DNA of 28,539 nucleotides from Burkholderiaceae bacterium (GTDB lineage: Bacteria; Pseudomonadota; Gammaproteobacteria; Burkholderiales; Burkholderiaceae), in contig JALREG010000240.1 in assembly GCA_023253905.1 (NCBI GenBank), positions 1 to 28,539 on the forward strand, in the 5' to 3' direction. The notes under the pieces were generated by a model. It was not told the DNA's origin. It saw nothing but the letters and a program-made list of their open reading frames with translations, and ran no database searches. Shown here piece by piece: positions 1 through 7,588 of the stretch. Every line of letters begins with the position of its first letter. The stretch's first letter is position 1. Made by a program: the position numbers and the translations under genes.

Positions 1-1
1 G

Positions 2-250
2 GATGACCTGCGGCGCGCCGCGCAGAATCTGATGCGTTTCTTCCGCCTTGAGTCCTGTGGTCAGTGCACGCCGTGCCGGGTTGGCACGGCTAAAGCGGTG
101 ACCCTGATGGAAGCGCCGAGATGGGATGAACCGCTCCTGCGCGAGCTCTCGCAAACCATGATCGATGCATCGATCTGTGGTCTGGGGCAGGCCGCACCGA
201 ACCCAGTGCTGTCGCTCTTTCGGCATTTTCCCGAGGTGGTCAGCGGATGA
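2..250 (+). CDS. fdsB: NAD-dependent formate dehydrogenase beta subunit (NuoF-like), 3' end only
   Basis: Only the last 82 codons lie in the window; the reading frame is open from base 2 and stops at 250. The fragment is the C-terminal 4Fe-4S domain of the NuoF/FdsB family, which passes electrons between the alpha subunit and FMN/NAD. The motif ESCGQCTPCR supplies three clustered cysteines and SICGLG, about 40 residues later, supplies the fourth. The stop codon overlaps the start of the formate dehydrogenase alpha gene by 4 nt (ATGA), so the pair is translationally coupled. This is why I assign it to formate dehydrogenase and not to complex I or a NAD-reducing hydrogenase, which share this domain. 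The FMN and NAD sites are outside the window, so the assignment rests on the cluster motif and the neighbour. Confidence 0.85.
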   Translation, partial: DDLRRAAQNLMRFFRLESCGQCTPCRVGTAKAVTLMEAPRWDEPLLRELSQTMIDASICGLGQAAPNPVLSLFRHFPEVVSG

Positions 251-3054
251 ATGCAAGAGACGCTTCGCTGACTGCACAGCCTGCCGTCATCGCTTTTGAA
301 CTCGATGGGCAAGCGGTTCACGCCCGCGCGGGCGAGACCTTGCTTCAGGTCGCACGTCGCCACGGCATCGATATTCCCCACCTCTGCCATCGCGATGGTC
401 TTCGACCCGATGGCAACTGTCGCGCCTGCGTGGTGGAAATCGAAGGCGAGCGCGTGCTCGCGCCCTCCTGCTGTCGCGCACCCGCGCCCGGCGCCAAGGT
501 CCACACCGGGAGCGATCGCGCCCGGGCGGCACAGAAAATGGTGCTCGAACTGCTGCTCGCCGACATGCCCGAGACGCCGTATCGCGAAGACTCCGAGCTT
601 CACGACTGGGCGGCGAAGATGGGGGTGGGCACGCCACGCTTTGCGCCGCGCGAGCAACCGGTGCCGGATGTGAGTCATCCTGCGATCGCGGTCAATCTCG
701 ATGCCTGCATCCAGTGCGGTCGCTGCGCGCGCGCCTGTCGCGAGGAGCAGGTCAATGATGTGATCGGCTATGCGTGGCGGGGCGATGCCGCGAAGATCGT
801 CTTCGATCTTGACGATGCACTGGGTGCCTCCACCTGCGTGGGCTGCGGTGAATGCGTGCAGGCCTGCCCGACCGGCGCGCTGATGCCCAAGCTCCTGGGC
901 GCGGCGGCGTCTCGTGTGGCCGATGATTCGTTCCTCGCCGCATCGGCGATCGCCCCGCGGCGCGCAGAGAAGTCGGTCGACTCGGTCTGCCCCTATTGCG
1001 GCGTCGGGTGTCAGCTGACCTATCACGTGAGCGGTAACCGGGTCATTCATGTGGAGGGCCGACCTGGGCCCGCCAATCAGTCGCGACTGTGCGTCAAGGG
1101 TCGATTCGGCTTCGACTATGTCAGCAGCCCCGACCGCCTCACCGTGCCACTCATCCGGCGCGCCGATGCGCCCAAGCGTCTGGATACCGACCGGGTGCCC
1201 GCCAACTGGCAGGATTCGTTCCGCGAGGCAAGCTGGGATGAGGCGCTGGGTATGGTCGCGGCAAAAATTGCCGCGATCAGGGATCGGGATGGGCCCGATG
1301 CACTCGCTGGGTTCGGTTCCGCCAAGGGCTCAAACGAAGAGGCGTATCTGTTTCAGAAGCTGATCCGTACCGGGTTTGGCACCCACAATGTCGACCATTG
1401 CACGCGACTCTGTCATGCCTCGAGCGTCGCTGCGCTTCTGGAGGGCATCGGCTCAGGCGCCGTCTCGAACCAGGTCGCTGATGTGGCCGAGGCAGAAGTC
1501 ATCTTCGTGATCGGTGCCAATCCCACCGTGAATCACCCGGTTGCTGCGACCTGGATCAAGAATGCAGTGAAGGCGGGTGCAAAGCTGATTGTGGCCGACC
1601 CGCGCCGAAACGGCCTCGCACGATTTGCCACGCACATGCTGCAGTTTCGTGCTGACACGGATGTGGCCATGCTGAACGCAATGCTGCATGTGATCATTGA
1701 AGAAGGGCTGGTTGATCAATCGTTCGTGTCGGCGAGAACAAGCGGGTTTGATGAACTGCGGGAAGCAGTCCGCGACACCTCGCCCGAGGCTATGGCCCCC
1801 ATCTGCGGGATCGATGCCACGACGCTTCGCGAGGTGGCGAGGCTCTACGCGACCAGTCGGGCGTCGATGATTCTCTGGGGCATGGGGGTATCGCAACATA
1901 CGCATGGCACCGACAATGCCCGCTGCCTGATTGCTCTTGCGCTCACCACTGGCCAGATCGGCCGCCCCGGCACGGGGCTTCACCCGCTTCGTGGCCAGAA
2001 CAATGTACAGGGCGCCTCCGATGCGGGTCTTATCCCCATGATGCTGCCGGACTACCAACGGGTTGGCACCGAGCGGGTCGTTCGCGCGTTCGAGGACTTC
2101 TGGGCGCAGCCCCTGCCGCGGGCGCCCGGGTTGACCGTGGTCGAGATCATCAACGCGGCGCATGCGGGGCGGATCCGCGGCATGTACATCCTGGGCGAGA
2201 ACCCAGCGATGTCAGACCCTGATCTGTCGCATGTGCGAGAGGCGTTGGCCTCGCTCGATTGCCTGGTGGTTCAGGATATTTTTCCGACCGAAACCGCCTG
2301 GCTTGCAGACGTGATTCTGCCCGCCTCGGCTCATGCCGAAAAAACCGGAACATTCACCAATACCGATCGGCTGGTCCAGCTTGGGCGCGCGGCGCTCGTG
2401 CCCCCCGGGCAGGCCAGACAGGATCTGGCGATCATCGTGGACCTCGCAAGGCGGTTGGGGCTAGCCTGGCATTACACCCATCCGCGCGACGTGTTCGAGG
2501 AAATGCGCGGCTGCATGCCTTCGCTTGCGGGCATCAGCTGGGCGCGTCTGGAGCGTGAGGGCGCGGTGGTCTACCCTTGCACGGGCGATGACGATCCGGG
2601 CGAAGCGGTGGTGTTTACCGAGCATTTTCCGACTGACGACGGACGTGCGCGCTTCGTGCCCACCACGCTTCGATTTGCCGATGAATTGCCTGATGTCGAC
2701 TATCCGCTGGTCCTGATCACGGGGCGTGAGCTCGAACACTGGCACACCGGGTCGATGACGCGGCGCGCGCAGGCACTTGACGCGATTTCGCCCGAGCCCA
2801 CGGTCTCGATGCATCCGGGGGCGCTGGCCCAGTTTGGGCTGGCGCCAGGCGATCTTGCCGTCGTGCGCTCACGCCGCGGATCGATCCGGCTGCGGGTGCG
2901 CGCCGATGCGGGGCTCGCACGCAGCGACGTGTTCATTCCGTTTGCTTATGCCGAGGCCGCCGCTAACGCGCTCACCAACCCTGCGCTTGATCCAGCAGGC
3001 AAAATTCCCGAGCTCAAATACTGTGCGGTCAGGGTGGAACCTGCGGGCGCATAA
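247..3054 (+). CDS. fdsA: Formate dehydrogenase alpha subunit (molybdenum, FdsA/FdhA type)
   Basis: 935 residues, close to the usual length of cytoplasmic NAD-linked formate dehydrogenase alpha subunits. It oxidises formate to CO2 at a bis-molybdopterin guanine dinucleotide centre. Visible in order: a 2Fe-2S domain (C47, C58, C61, C75); two ferredoxin-type 4Fe-4S motifs (C154/157/160/164 and C197/200/203/207); the 4Fe-4S motif at the start of the molybdopterin domain (C248, C251, C255, C282); the catalytic domain; and a C-terminal dinucleotide-binding domain. In HCTRLCHASSVA, C389 is the expected Mo ligand, a cysteine where some homologues carry selenocysteine, followed by the conserved H390. 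The Hx3C-type fourth cluster motif of NuoG is not seen between residues 100 and 150. The start overlaps the beta subunit stop. No fdsC or fdsD follows; the next gene is hemL. Confidence 0.93.
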   Translation: MNARDASLTAQPAVIAFELDGQAVHARAGETLLQVARRHGIDIPHLCHRDGLRPDGNCRACVVEIEGERVLAPSCCRAPAPGAKVHTGSDRARAAQKMVLELLLADMPETPYREDSELHDWAAKMGVGTPRFAPREQPVPDVSHPAIAVNLDACIQCGRCARACREEQVNDVIGYAWRGDAAKIVFDLDDALGASTCVGCGECVQACPTGALMPKLLGAAASRVADDSFLAASAIAPRRAEKSVDSVCPYCGVGCQLTYHVSGNRVIHVEGRPGPANQSRLCVKGRFGFDYVSSPDRLTVPLIRRADAPKRLDTDRVPANWQDSFREASWDEALGMVAAKIAAIRDRDGPDALAGFGSAKGSNEEAYLFQKLIRTGFGTHNVDHCTRLCHASSVAALLEGIGSGAVSNQVADVAEAEVIFVIGANPTVNHPVAATWIKNAVKAGAKLIVADPRRNGLARFATHMLQFRADTDVAMLNAMLHVIIEEGLVDQSFVSARTSGFDELREAVRDTSPEAMAPICGIDATTLREVARLYATSRASMILWGMGVSQHTHGTDNARCLIALALTTGQIGRPGTGLHPLRGQNNVQGASDAGLIPMMLPDYQRVGTERVVRAFEDFWAQPLPRAPGLTVVEIINAAHAGRIRGMYILGENPAMSDPDLSHVREALASLDCLVVQDIFPTETAWLADVILPASAHAEKTGTFTNTDRLVQLGRAALVPPGQARQDLAIIVDLARRLGLAWHYTHPRDVFEEMRGCMPSLAGISWARLEREGAVVYPCTGDDDPGEAVVFTEHFPTDDGRARFVPTTLRFADELPDVDYPLVLITGRELEHWHTGSMTRRAQALDAISPEPTVSMHPGALAQFGLAPGDLAVVRSRRGSIRLRVRADAGLARSDVFIPFAYAEAAANALTNPALDPAGKIPELKYCAVRVEPAGA

Positions 3055-3163
3055 CCCTGGCATCCACCGTGCTGATTCTCAGCGGTCGGGCATGTGGTCA
3101 GTACGGGTGTTCGGCTAGACTGACGCCCGGTCTGTACAGGTCGCAGCGATGGGGAGAAGCAAC

Positions 3164-4447
3164 ATGACAACAAGCAATGAACTTGAATTTGCACGCGCCC
3201 GAAAGGTGCTGGTCGGTGGCGTGAATTCCGCAGTCCGTGCCTTCCGTGCCGTGGGCGGTACGCCGCGATTCATCGCCCGGGCCGAGGGCGCCTACATGTG
3301 GGATGTCGAGGGTAAGCGCTATATCGACTACCTGGGATCCTGGGGGCCGATGATCGCAGGCCACTCGCATCCTCACGTGATCGAGGCCGTGCAGCAGGCG
3401 GCGGTACGCGGGCTCTCTTACGGCGCCCCCAACGTCATGGAAAGCGAGCTTGCCGAGCGGCTTTGTGCCCTCTTCCCGCAGGTGGAACGGGTGCGCTTTA
3501 CCAGCTCAGGCACCGAGGCCGCGATGTCGGCGATTCGCCTGGCACGGGGTTACACCAAGCGCGACCGCATCATCAAGTTCGAGGGCTGCTATCACGGCAC
3601 AGCGGACAGCCTCCTGGTGAAGGCCGGGTCGGGAGCGCTTGCGTTCGGCACCCCCAGTTCGGCGGGCGTCCCGGCTGATCTGGCTCAGCACACCCTGGTC
3701 GCCCAATACAACGACCTTGCGAGCGTGGAGGCGCTGTTTGCCGCGCATCCTGACAGCGTCGCCTGCGTGATGGTCGAGCCCATGCCGGGCAACATGAACC
3801 TGATCCGTCCGGCACCCGGCTTTCTCGAAGGACTGCGCACGCTCTGCACGCGTCATGGGGCGCTCCTCATCTTTGACGAGGTGATGAGCGGATTTCGGGT
3901 GGCGCTGGGCGGAGCTCAGGAGGTGGTTGGCATCCAGCCCGATATGAGTGCATTCGGCAAAGTGATCGGTGGCGGTATGCCGGTGGGTGCGATTGGCGGG
4001 CCGGCTGCGATCATGGAGATGATGGCGCCGCTGGGGCCGGTTTATCAGGCGGGCACGCTTTCAGGCAACCCCATTGCCATGGCGGCGGGCCTGGCGACGC
4101 TCGATCTCATCTCCGAGCCCGGATTTTTCGGAAGGCTCCATGCCCGCTGCGGGCAGTTGGTGGACGGGCTGAATGCGGCGGGCCGTGAGACAGGCGTTGC
4201 TTTCAGCGCGCAGCATCAGGGCGGGATGGCGGGGCTCTATTTCCGGGCCACCCCCCCCGCGAGTTTTGGTGAGGCTCAGCAGCAGGACCTTGATCGCTTT
4301 AAGCGCTTTTATCATCTGATGCTCGGGGCCGGGGTGTATCTGCCCCCCTCACCGGTCGAGGCATTCTTCTTCTCAAGCGTTCACAGCGATGACGATATCG
4401 CTCACACGTTGGAGGCGGCACGACGCTCGCTTGCAGCGGTGGCCTGA
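3164..4447 (+). CDS. hemL: Glutamate-1-semialdehyde 2,1-aminomutase
   Basis: PLP enzyme of the C5 tetrapyrrole pathway that converts glutamate-1-semialdehyde to 5-aminolevulinate in the cytoplasm. The 427-residue product matches the usual HemL length and its diagnostic blocks: GGVNSPVRAF-like [11 protein letters not shown] near the N-terminus, [46 protein letters not shown] and the PLP-lysine segment [12 protein letters not shown], followed by [10 protein letters not shown]. The ATG at 3164 is preferred over an in-frame ATG at 3149 because GGGGAG at 3151-3156 is a well-spaced ribosome binding site for it. The 109-nt gap from formate dehydrogenase suggests separate transcription. It looks like an ordinary housekeeping gene; whether it is the only hemL in the genome cannot be seen here. 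Confidence 0.95.
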   Translation: MTTSNELEFARARKVLVGGVNSAVRAFRAVGGTPRFIARAEGAYMWDVEGKRYIDYLGSWGPMIAGHSHPHVIEAVQQAAVRGLSYGAPNVMESELAERLCALFPQVERVRFTSSGTEAAMSAIRLARGYTKRDRIIKFEGCYHGTADSLLVKAGSGALAFGTPSSAGVPADLAQHTLVAQYNDLASVEALFAAHPDSVACVMVEPMPGNMNLIRPAPGFLEGLRTLCTRHGALLIFDEVMSGFRVALGGAQEVVGIQPDMSAFGKVIGGGMPVGAIGGPAAIMEMMAPLGPVYQAGTLSGNPIAMAAGLATLDLISEPGFFGRLHARCGQLVDGLNAAGRETGVAFSAQHQGGMAGLYFRATPPASFGEAQQQDLDRFKRFYHLMLGAGVYLPPSPVEAFFFSSVHSDDDIAHTLEAARRSLAAVA

Positions 4448-4458
4448 CGGGCTGATCC

Positions 4459-4555
4459 ATGCAGCTCACCGACCACGAAAAAGCGATGCGCGACGGCTTG
4501 GGCGATGGATCTGCTCATCCGATATGGTGAGGCGCTGGGGGCACAGCGTTTTGTT
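4459..4555 (+). pseudogene. Remnant of an aconitase X (AcnX) N-terminus, frameshifted and truncated
   Basis: The 152-nt gap between hemL and the aldo/keto reductase encodes two short segments resembling the N-terminus of aconitase X proteins (hydrolyases such as cis-3-hydroxy-L-proline dehydratase and archaeal phosphomevalonate dehydratase). The first, 4459-4497, reads MQLTDHEKAMRDG. The second, in the next frame at 4505-4555, reads MDLLIRYGEALGAQRFV. In intact AcnX these blocks are consecutive, separated by about nine residues; here only 7 nt separate them, so roughly 20 nt has been lost and the frame broken. The first frame stops in TGG-TGA at about 4530. Nothing resembling the remaining ~400 residues follows before the next gene at 4600. 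The family match is from memory of the N-terminal motif. A chance match cannot be excluded but is unlikely for two collinear segments. Confidence 0.6.
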
Positions 4556-4599
4556 ACCCGATCGAAATTTCGCTTGCCGTTTTTCCGAGAGCCCCTGCC

Positions 4600-5694
4600 A
4601 TGCATCCAGTGATTGAAACCGTCGAGCTGGCCCCTGGCTATGTGATCTCACGCGTTGCCAAAGGGAACTGGCAACTGGCCGAGCGGCATGGCGCGCCGGT
4701 CGATCCCGATGCCGCGATCGAGGACATGCGCCGCTTCGTGGAGGCTGGCATCACCGCCTTCGACTGTGCGGACCACTATGTGGGCGTTGAGGAGCTGATC
4801 GGCCGCTTTCGTCGCCGGTATCCGGCGCTCGCCAAGCGACTGCGGGTGTCCACCAAATACACCCCTGACCTCGCCACGCTCGCGAGCCTCACCCGAGACG
4901 ATGTGGGCCGCATCATTGATCTGTCGCTTCGCCGGCTGGGTGTGGAGCAACTCGATCTGGTGCAGTTTCACTGGTGGGACTATGCTGTGCCGGGCTGTGT
5001 TCAGGCCCTTGGCTGGCTGAGGGAGCTGCAGCAGGCGGGCAAGATCGCCCACCTGGGCACCACCAACTTCGATGTTACGCACCTGCGTGAGATAACGGCT
5101 GCGGGTATCCGGCTCCTTACGCATCAGCTGCAGTATTCTCTGATCGATTCCCGGCCTGACCGCGGCATGGTGCAGTTCTGTCGCGACCATGGCATTCATC
5201 TGCTTTGCTACGGTACCGTGGCAGGGGGCTTTCTGTCCGATCGCTGGCTGGGCGCGGCCGATCCGCCTCAGCCCTATGCCAATCGTTCGCTGGTCAAGTA
5301 TCGGCTGATGGTGGAGGAATATGGTGGCTGGGCACGGTTTCAGAAGCTGCTGACCGAGGTCCGGGGCATTGCCGACAAGCACCAGACCGACATCGCGGCG
5401 GTCTGCGCGCGCTGGGTGCTGGATAAGCCCCAGGTGGCGGTCGCGCTGATGGGCGCGCGCGACGCGCAGCATCTCTCCAGCAGCCTCGCGATTTTCCGGA
5501 TCCAGCTCGACGCTCAGGATCGCCAGACGCTCGATGCGCTGGCGGCGGCCGCGAACGGGCCGCCTGGCGATTGCTACGACGTGGAACGCGACCCGGCCAG
5601 CATCCATATGCGCATCATGCAGATGAACCAGAACACGCACGGCGCTCCCGCCAAGGTTGATCTGGCCCCCAAACTCGATGAATTGCGCGGATGA
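4600..5694 (+). CDS. Aldo/keto reductase
   Basis: 364-residue NAD(P)H-dependent oxidoreductase with an AKR (TIM-barrel) fold; it probably interconverts a carbonyl and an alcohol. The catalytic tetrad is visible as D55 and Y60 in FDCADHY, K86 in STKY and H124 in QFHWW. The HLGTTNFD block and the later QLQYSLIDSR and WVLDKPQVAVALMGAR segments are typical of bacterial AKRs. The protein is about 40 residues longer than many family members, with a C-terminal tail that starts around a PPGDCYDVERDP segment. That motif and the FHWW signature are shared with the AKR half of the fusion at 19232-20707, so the two belong to one AKR subgroup. It lies 12 nt upstream of the TIGR04076-type gene and was probably co-transcribed with it. 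The substrate is unknown. Confidence 0.88.
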   Translation: MHPVIETVELAPGYVISRVAKGNWQLAERHGAPVDPDAAIEDMRRFVEAGITAFDCADHYVGVEELIGRFRRRYPALAKRLRVSTKYTPDLATLASLTRDDVGRIIDLSLRRLGVEQLDLVQFHWWDYAVPGCVQALGWLRELQQAGKIAHLGTTNFDVTHLREITAAGIRLLTHQLQYSLIDSRPDRGMVQFCRDHGIHLLCYGTVAGGFLSDRWLGAADPPQPYANRSLVKYRLMVEEYGGWARFQKLLTEVRGIADKHQTDIAAVCARWVLDKPQVAVALMGARDAQHLSSSLAIFRIQLDAQDRQTLDALAAAANGPPGDCYDVERDPASIHMRIMQMNQNTHGAPAKVDLAPKLDELRG

Positions 5695-5706
5695 GGAGCG
5701 TACGAC

Positions 5707-6069
5707 ATGGCATCTGACGAGCATCCCGACGATCTGTTTGAGCTGTATGACCTGCGGGTCGAAGTGATCGAATCCGAACGACCATTCGTCATGCATGTGA
5801 AGAAGGGCGACTATTTCGATGTGATCGGCGGCCGGGTGGTGTTTCCTAAAGACAGACCGGAGTTTTCGCTGTACGGCCTGCTGGCTGTGCTGCCGTTCAT
5901 TCCCGCCAAACAGCGTCCCACGCATCCAAACGACTGGATGACCTCGGACTGCGTGATCGCAGCCACCGACCCGGCGTGTGGTGCGAGGTTTCGGATCAGC
6001 CGGCTTGAAAAGCGCGCGCTCCATCATGCGGATTTCAGCGTGGTGCCCTTGGGCGAAACCAACGGCTGA
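5707..6069 (+). CDS. Small TIGR04076-family protein of unknown function
   Basis: 120-residue soluble protein without signal peptide or membrane segment. The pattern of an N-terminal YDLRVEV strand, a VKKGDYFDV block, a hydrophobic LYGLLAVLPFIPAKQR segment, NDWMTSD and a TDPACGARFRISRLE ending fits the family named TIGR04076, which has no established reaction. The start ATG follows a GAGGAG ribosome binding site at about 5692-5697 that overlaps the stop of the aldo/keto reductase. The tight spacing implies that the two proteins work together. It ends only 14 nt from the convergent LysR gene. The family call is from memory of its conserved blocks. Confidence 0.7.
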   Translation: MASDEHPDDLFELYDLRVEVIESERPFVMHVKKGDYFDVIGGRVVFPKDRPEFSLYGLLAVLPFIPAKQRPTHPNDWMTSDCVIAATDPACGARFRISRLEKRALHHADFSVVPLGETNG

Positions 6070-6083
6070 TGCGCGGGGCCAGC

Positions 6084-7025
6084 TTAGCTTGGGTGATTGC
6101 GTGCGAGGGCTCGCGCCGCGTGGATGAACCGATCGGCCAGATCGCGGGCAGCGGGTGAGGGCTTGGCATCAGCCCAGTGAATGAGGGATAGGCCGCGCCC
6201 CTGGATCGACTCGGCAAGCGGAAGGGCGATCAGTCCGGTGGCGGCGGCCCGCGCGGCGTGCACGTCGCTCGGGAAGGCTCCGATCAGATCGGTGGCGGCC
6301 ACCAGTGTTTCCATGCCGGTCAGCGTTTCGCAGCTGACCGGACACCGAGGTGCGGGCAGACGCGCGCGCTCGAACGCATTGAGCACCGCGCTGGCGGTTG
6401 AGCTGTCCAGACTGGGAAACAGCCACGACTCGCCTGTGAGGGATGTCAGCGTGCGGGCGCGCGCCCTCGGATGGCCGGACCGAACCACGGCCACGATGGC
6501 GGTCGGTAACAGTGGCCGCACCACAAACTCGGCGCCCAAGGGCTGTGCGGGCAGCTGTGCGATGGCGAAATCGGGTGCGCCTTCGCGCAGTCCCCCCAGG
6601 CGGTAGGGGAAAGCGGGCGAGACCACCCGCAGGGTCACGGCTGGCCACTGCTCCCGAAAGCCTGCGATCACACGGGGCAGCAGCGCAATCGTGGCGAGGT
6701 GCGAGATAGCGATGGTGACCCGGCCCTCGCGCTGGCCGCGCAGTTGGGCAAGGTCTTCGGCCGCCTGGCGCAGCTGCGCGCGCACCGTCCGCGCGCGTGG
6801 CATCAGGGTCTGGCCATAGTCAGTGGGCTGCACCCCGCGGATGCTGCGGACAAACAGCGGCACACCGAGTGCGCGCTCGATTCGCGCCAGCTGCTTGGTG
6901 AGCGCGGGCTGAGTGAGCCCGGCGCGGCGCGCTGCGGCGCTGAGGCTGCCCGCCTCGGCGATCTCTGCAATCAGCTGCAGCGCTTCGGCGTCGATCGTTG
7001 GAATCAGCGGCGCAGCAGTGCTCAA
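6084..7025 (-). CDS. LysR-family transcriptional regulator
   Basis: 313 residues, the standard LysR length. An N-terminal winged helix-turn-helix spans about residues 14-70 (AEAGSLSAAARRAGLTQPAL, then QLARIERALGVPLFVR), followed by a linker and a periplasmic-binding-protein-like effector domain from about residue 95. The chosen start is TTG at 7025, preceded by a GGGG stretch 8 nt upstream; the nearby ATG at 7030 is out of frame and stops at once. It is divergent from the large operon that begins at 7100, with only 74 nt between start codons, the usual LysR arrangement. It is therefore the most likely regulator of the kynureninase-HyuAB-Liv operon and of itself. The effector is unknown; a pathway intermediate would be typical. 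Confidence 0.92.
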   Translation of the reverse strand: MSTAAPLIPTIDAEALQLIAEIAEAGSLSAAARRAGLTQPALTKQLARIERALGVPLFVRSIRGVQPTDYGQTLMPRARTVRAQLRQAAEDLAQLRGQREGRVTIAISHLATIALLPRVIAGFREQWPAVTLRVVSPAFPYRLGGLREGAPDFAIAQLPAQPLGAEFVVRPLLPTAIVAVVRSGHPRARARTLTSLTGESWLFPSLDSSTASAVLNAFERARLPAPRCPVSCETLTGMETLVAATDLIGAFPSDVHAARAAATGLIALPLAESIQGRGLSLIHWADAKPSPAARDLADRFIHAARALARNHPS

Positions 7026-7099
7026 AACATAACCCCATGGAATGGATATTCGACCGCTGGCGATTGTACGTAAAGCGCGCCGCTGCTAGCATCGAACGG
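7026..7099. promoter_or_regulatory. Divergent control region between lysR and the catabolic operon
   Basis: This 74-nt AT-richer gap must hold the operators and promoters for both directions. It contains the palindromes CCATGG (7035-7040) and TACGTA (7067-7072). Reading on the minus strand, TTTACG (7069-7074) and GAATAT (7046-7051) are 17 nt apart and could be weak -35/-10 elements for the regulator gene. No convincing T-N11-A LysR box with symmetric arms was found by eye, so the exact sites are uncertain. Confidence 0.35.
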
Positions 7100-7582
7100 A
7101 TGTCAATTGCTGCTCAATTCCCAACGCCACATTCAGCAGTTCATGCTGTGTGCCGCTACTGCCTGTGCCCTTCAGCTGCGGCGATCGCGCTGCTCAGCAC
7201 CGCACGGGGTATGGCGCGCTGGAATCTCGGGCTCTGGCATACCCGGGAGATTGAGCCGGGGCTCCTGACCGGCGAGTCGCTGTTTGGCGGCGGCATCGGC
7301 TGGGTTCGCGTACGCATCGATCACGAAGCCGGCGCGATCCGCTATTCGGTCGGCGAGTCGCCTTCGAATCTGGTCTCGCGCATTGAGGCCAGGGTGCAGG
7401 ATGGCGCTCCGCTGGGGTACCCGTCCGGCGGATCGCTGGTCACGCTGATGGCGTGGCGCACCGCTGAGATGAACGATGAGCGCTGGCACCGGCTGATCGC
7501 TGCGCATGAAGCCGAAATCGAGCTGATTCGTAGCGCTCTGGATCAGCCCTCGCAGCCCTCCGTGCCTGCCGGCCCGGCCTGA
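7100..7582 (+). CDS. Hypothetical protein, first gene of the catabolic operon (possibly SRPBCC-like)
   Basis: 160 residues from the ATG at 7100. I do not recognise the family with certainty. The middle of the protein (RGMARWNLGLW, then a strand-rich stretch ending in GWVRVRIDHEAGAIRYSVG) and a long acidic C-terminal helix after TLMAWRTAEM are compatible with a START/SRPBCC-type ligand-binding fold, but this is only a resemblance. There is no signal peptide or membrane helix; a Cys-rich VCRYCLC stretch sits near residues 17-23. The ribosome binding site is weak, so the true start could be downstream. The stop lies directly before the first kynureninase-like gene, so it is the promoter-proximal cistron facing the LysR gene. 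It may bind or modify the pathway substrate. Confidence 0.6.
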   Translation: MSIAAQFPTPHSAVHAVCRYCLCPSAAAIALLSTARGMARWNLGLWHTREIEPGLLTGESLFGGGIGWVRVRIDHEAGAIRYSVGESPSNLVSRIEARVQDGAPLGYPSGGSLVTLMAWRTAEMNDERWHRLIAAHEAEIELIRSALDQPSQPSVPAGPA

Positions 7583-7588
7583 GTGCGC

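Noticed and set aside
61..1050. 329-residue open frame on the minus strand
   Set aside because: It lies antisense to the formate dehydrogenase subunits; no recognisable domain and shadow-like composition.
3055..3163. Possible promoter for hemL (TGGTCA ... TAGACT)
   Set aside because: The elements match consensus poorly and the spacer is 15 nt, so the call would not be reliable.
4648..6027. 459-residue open frame on the minus strand
   Set aside because: It is antisense to the well-supported aldo/keto reductase and TIGR04076 genes, has a His/Arg-rich composition without family motifs, and is typical of high-GC shadow frames.
6055..6100. Short symmetric sequence around CCAGCTTAGCTTGG between convergent genes, considered as a terminator
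   Set aside because: Stem pairing breaks after three or four base pairs and there is no T-tract.
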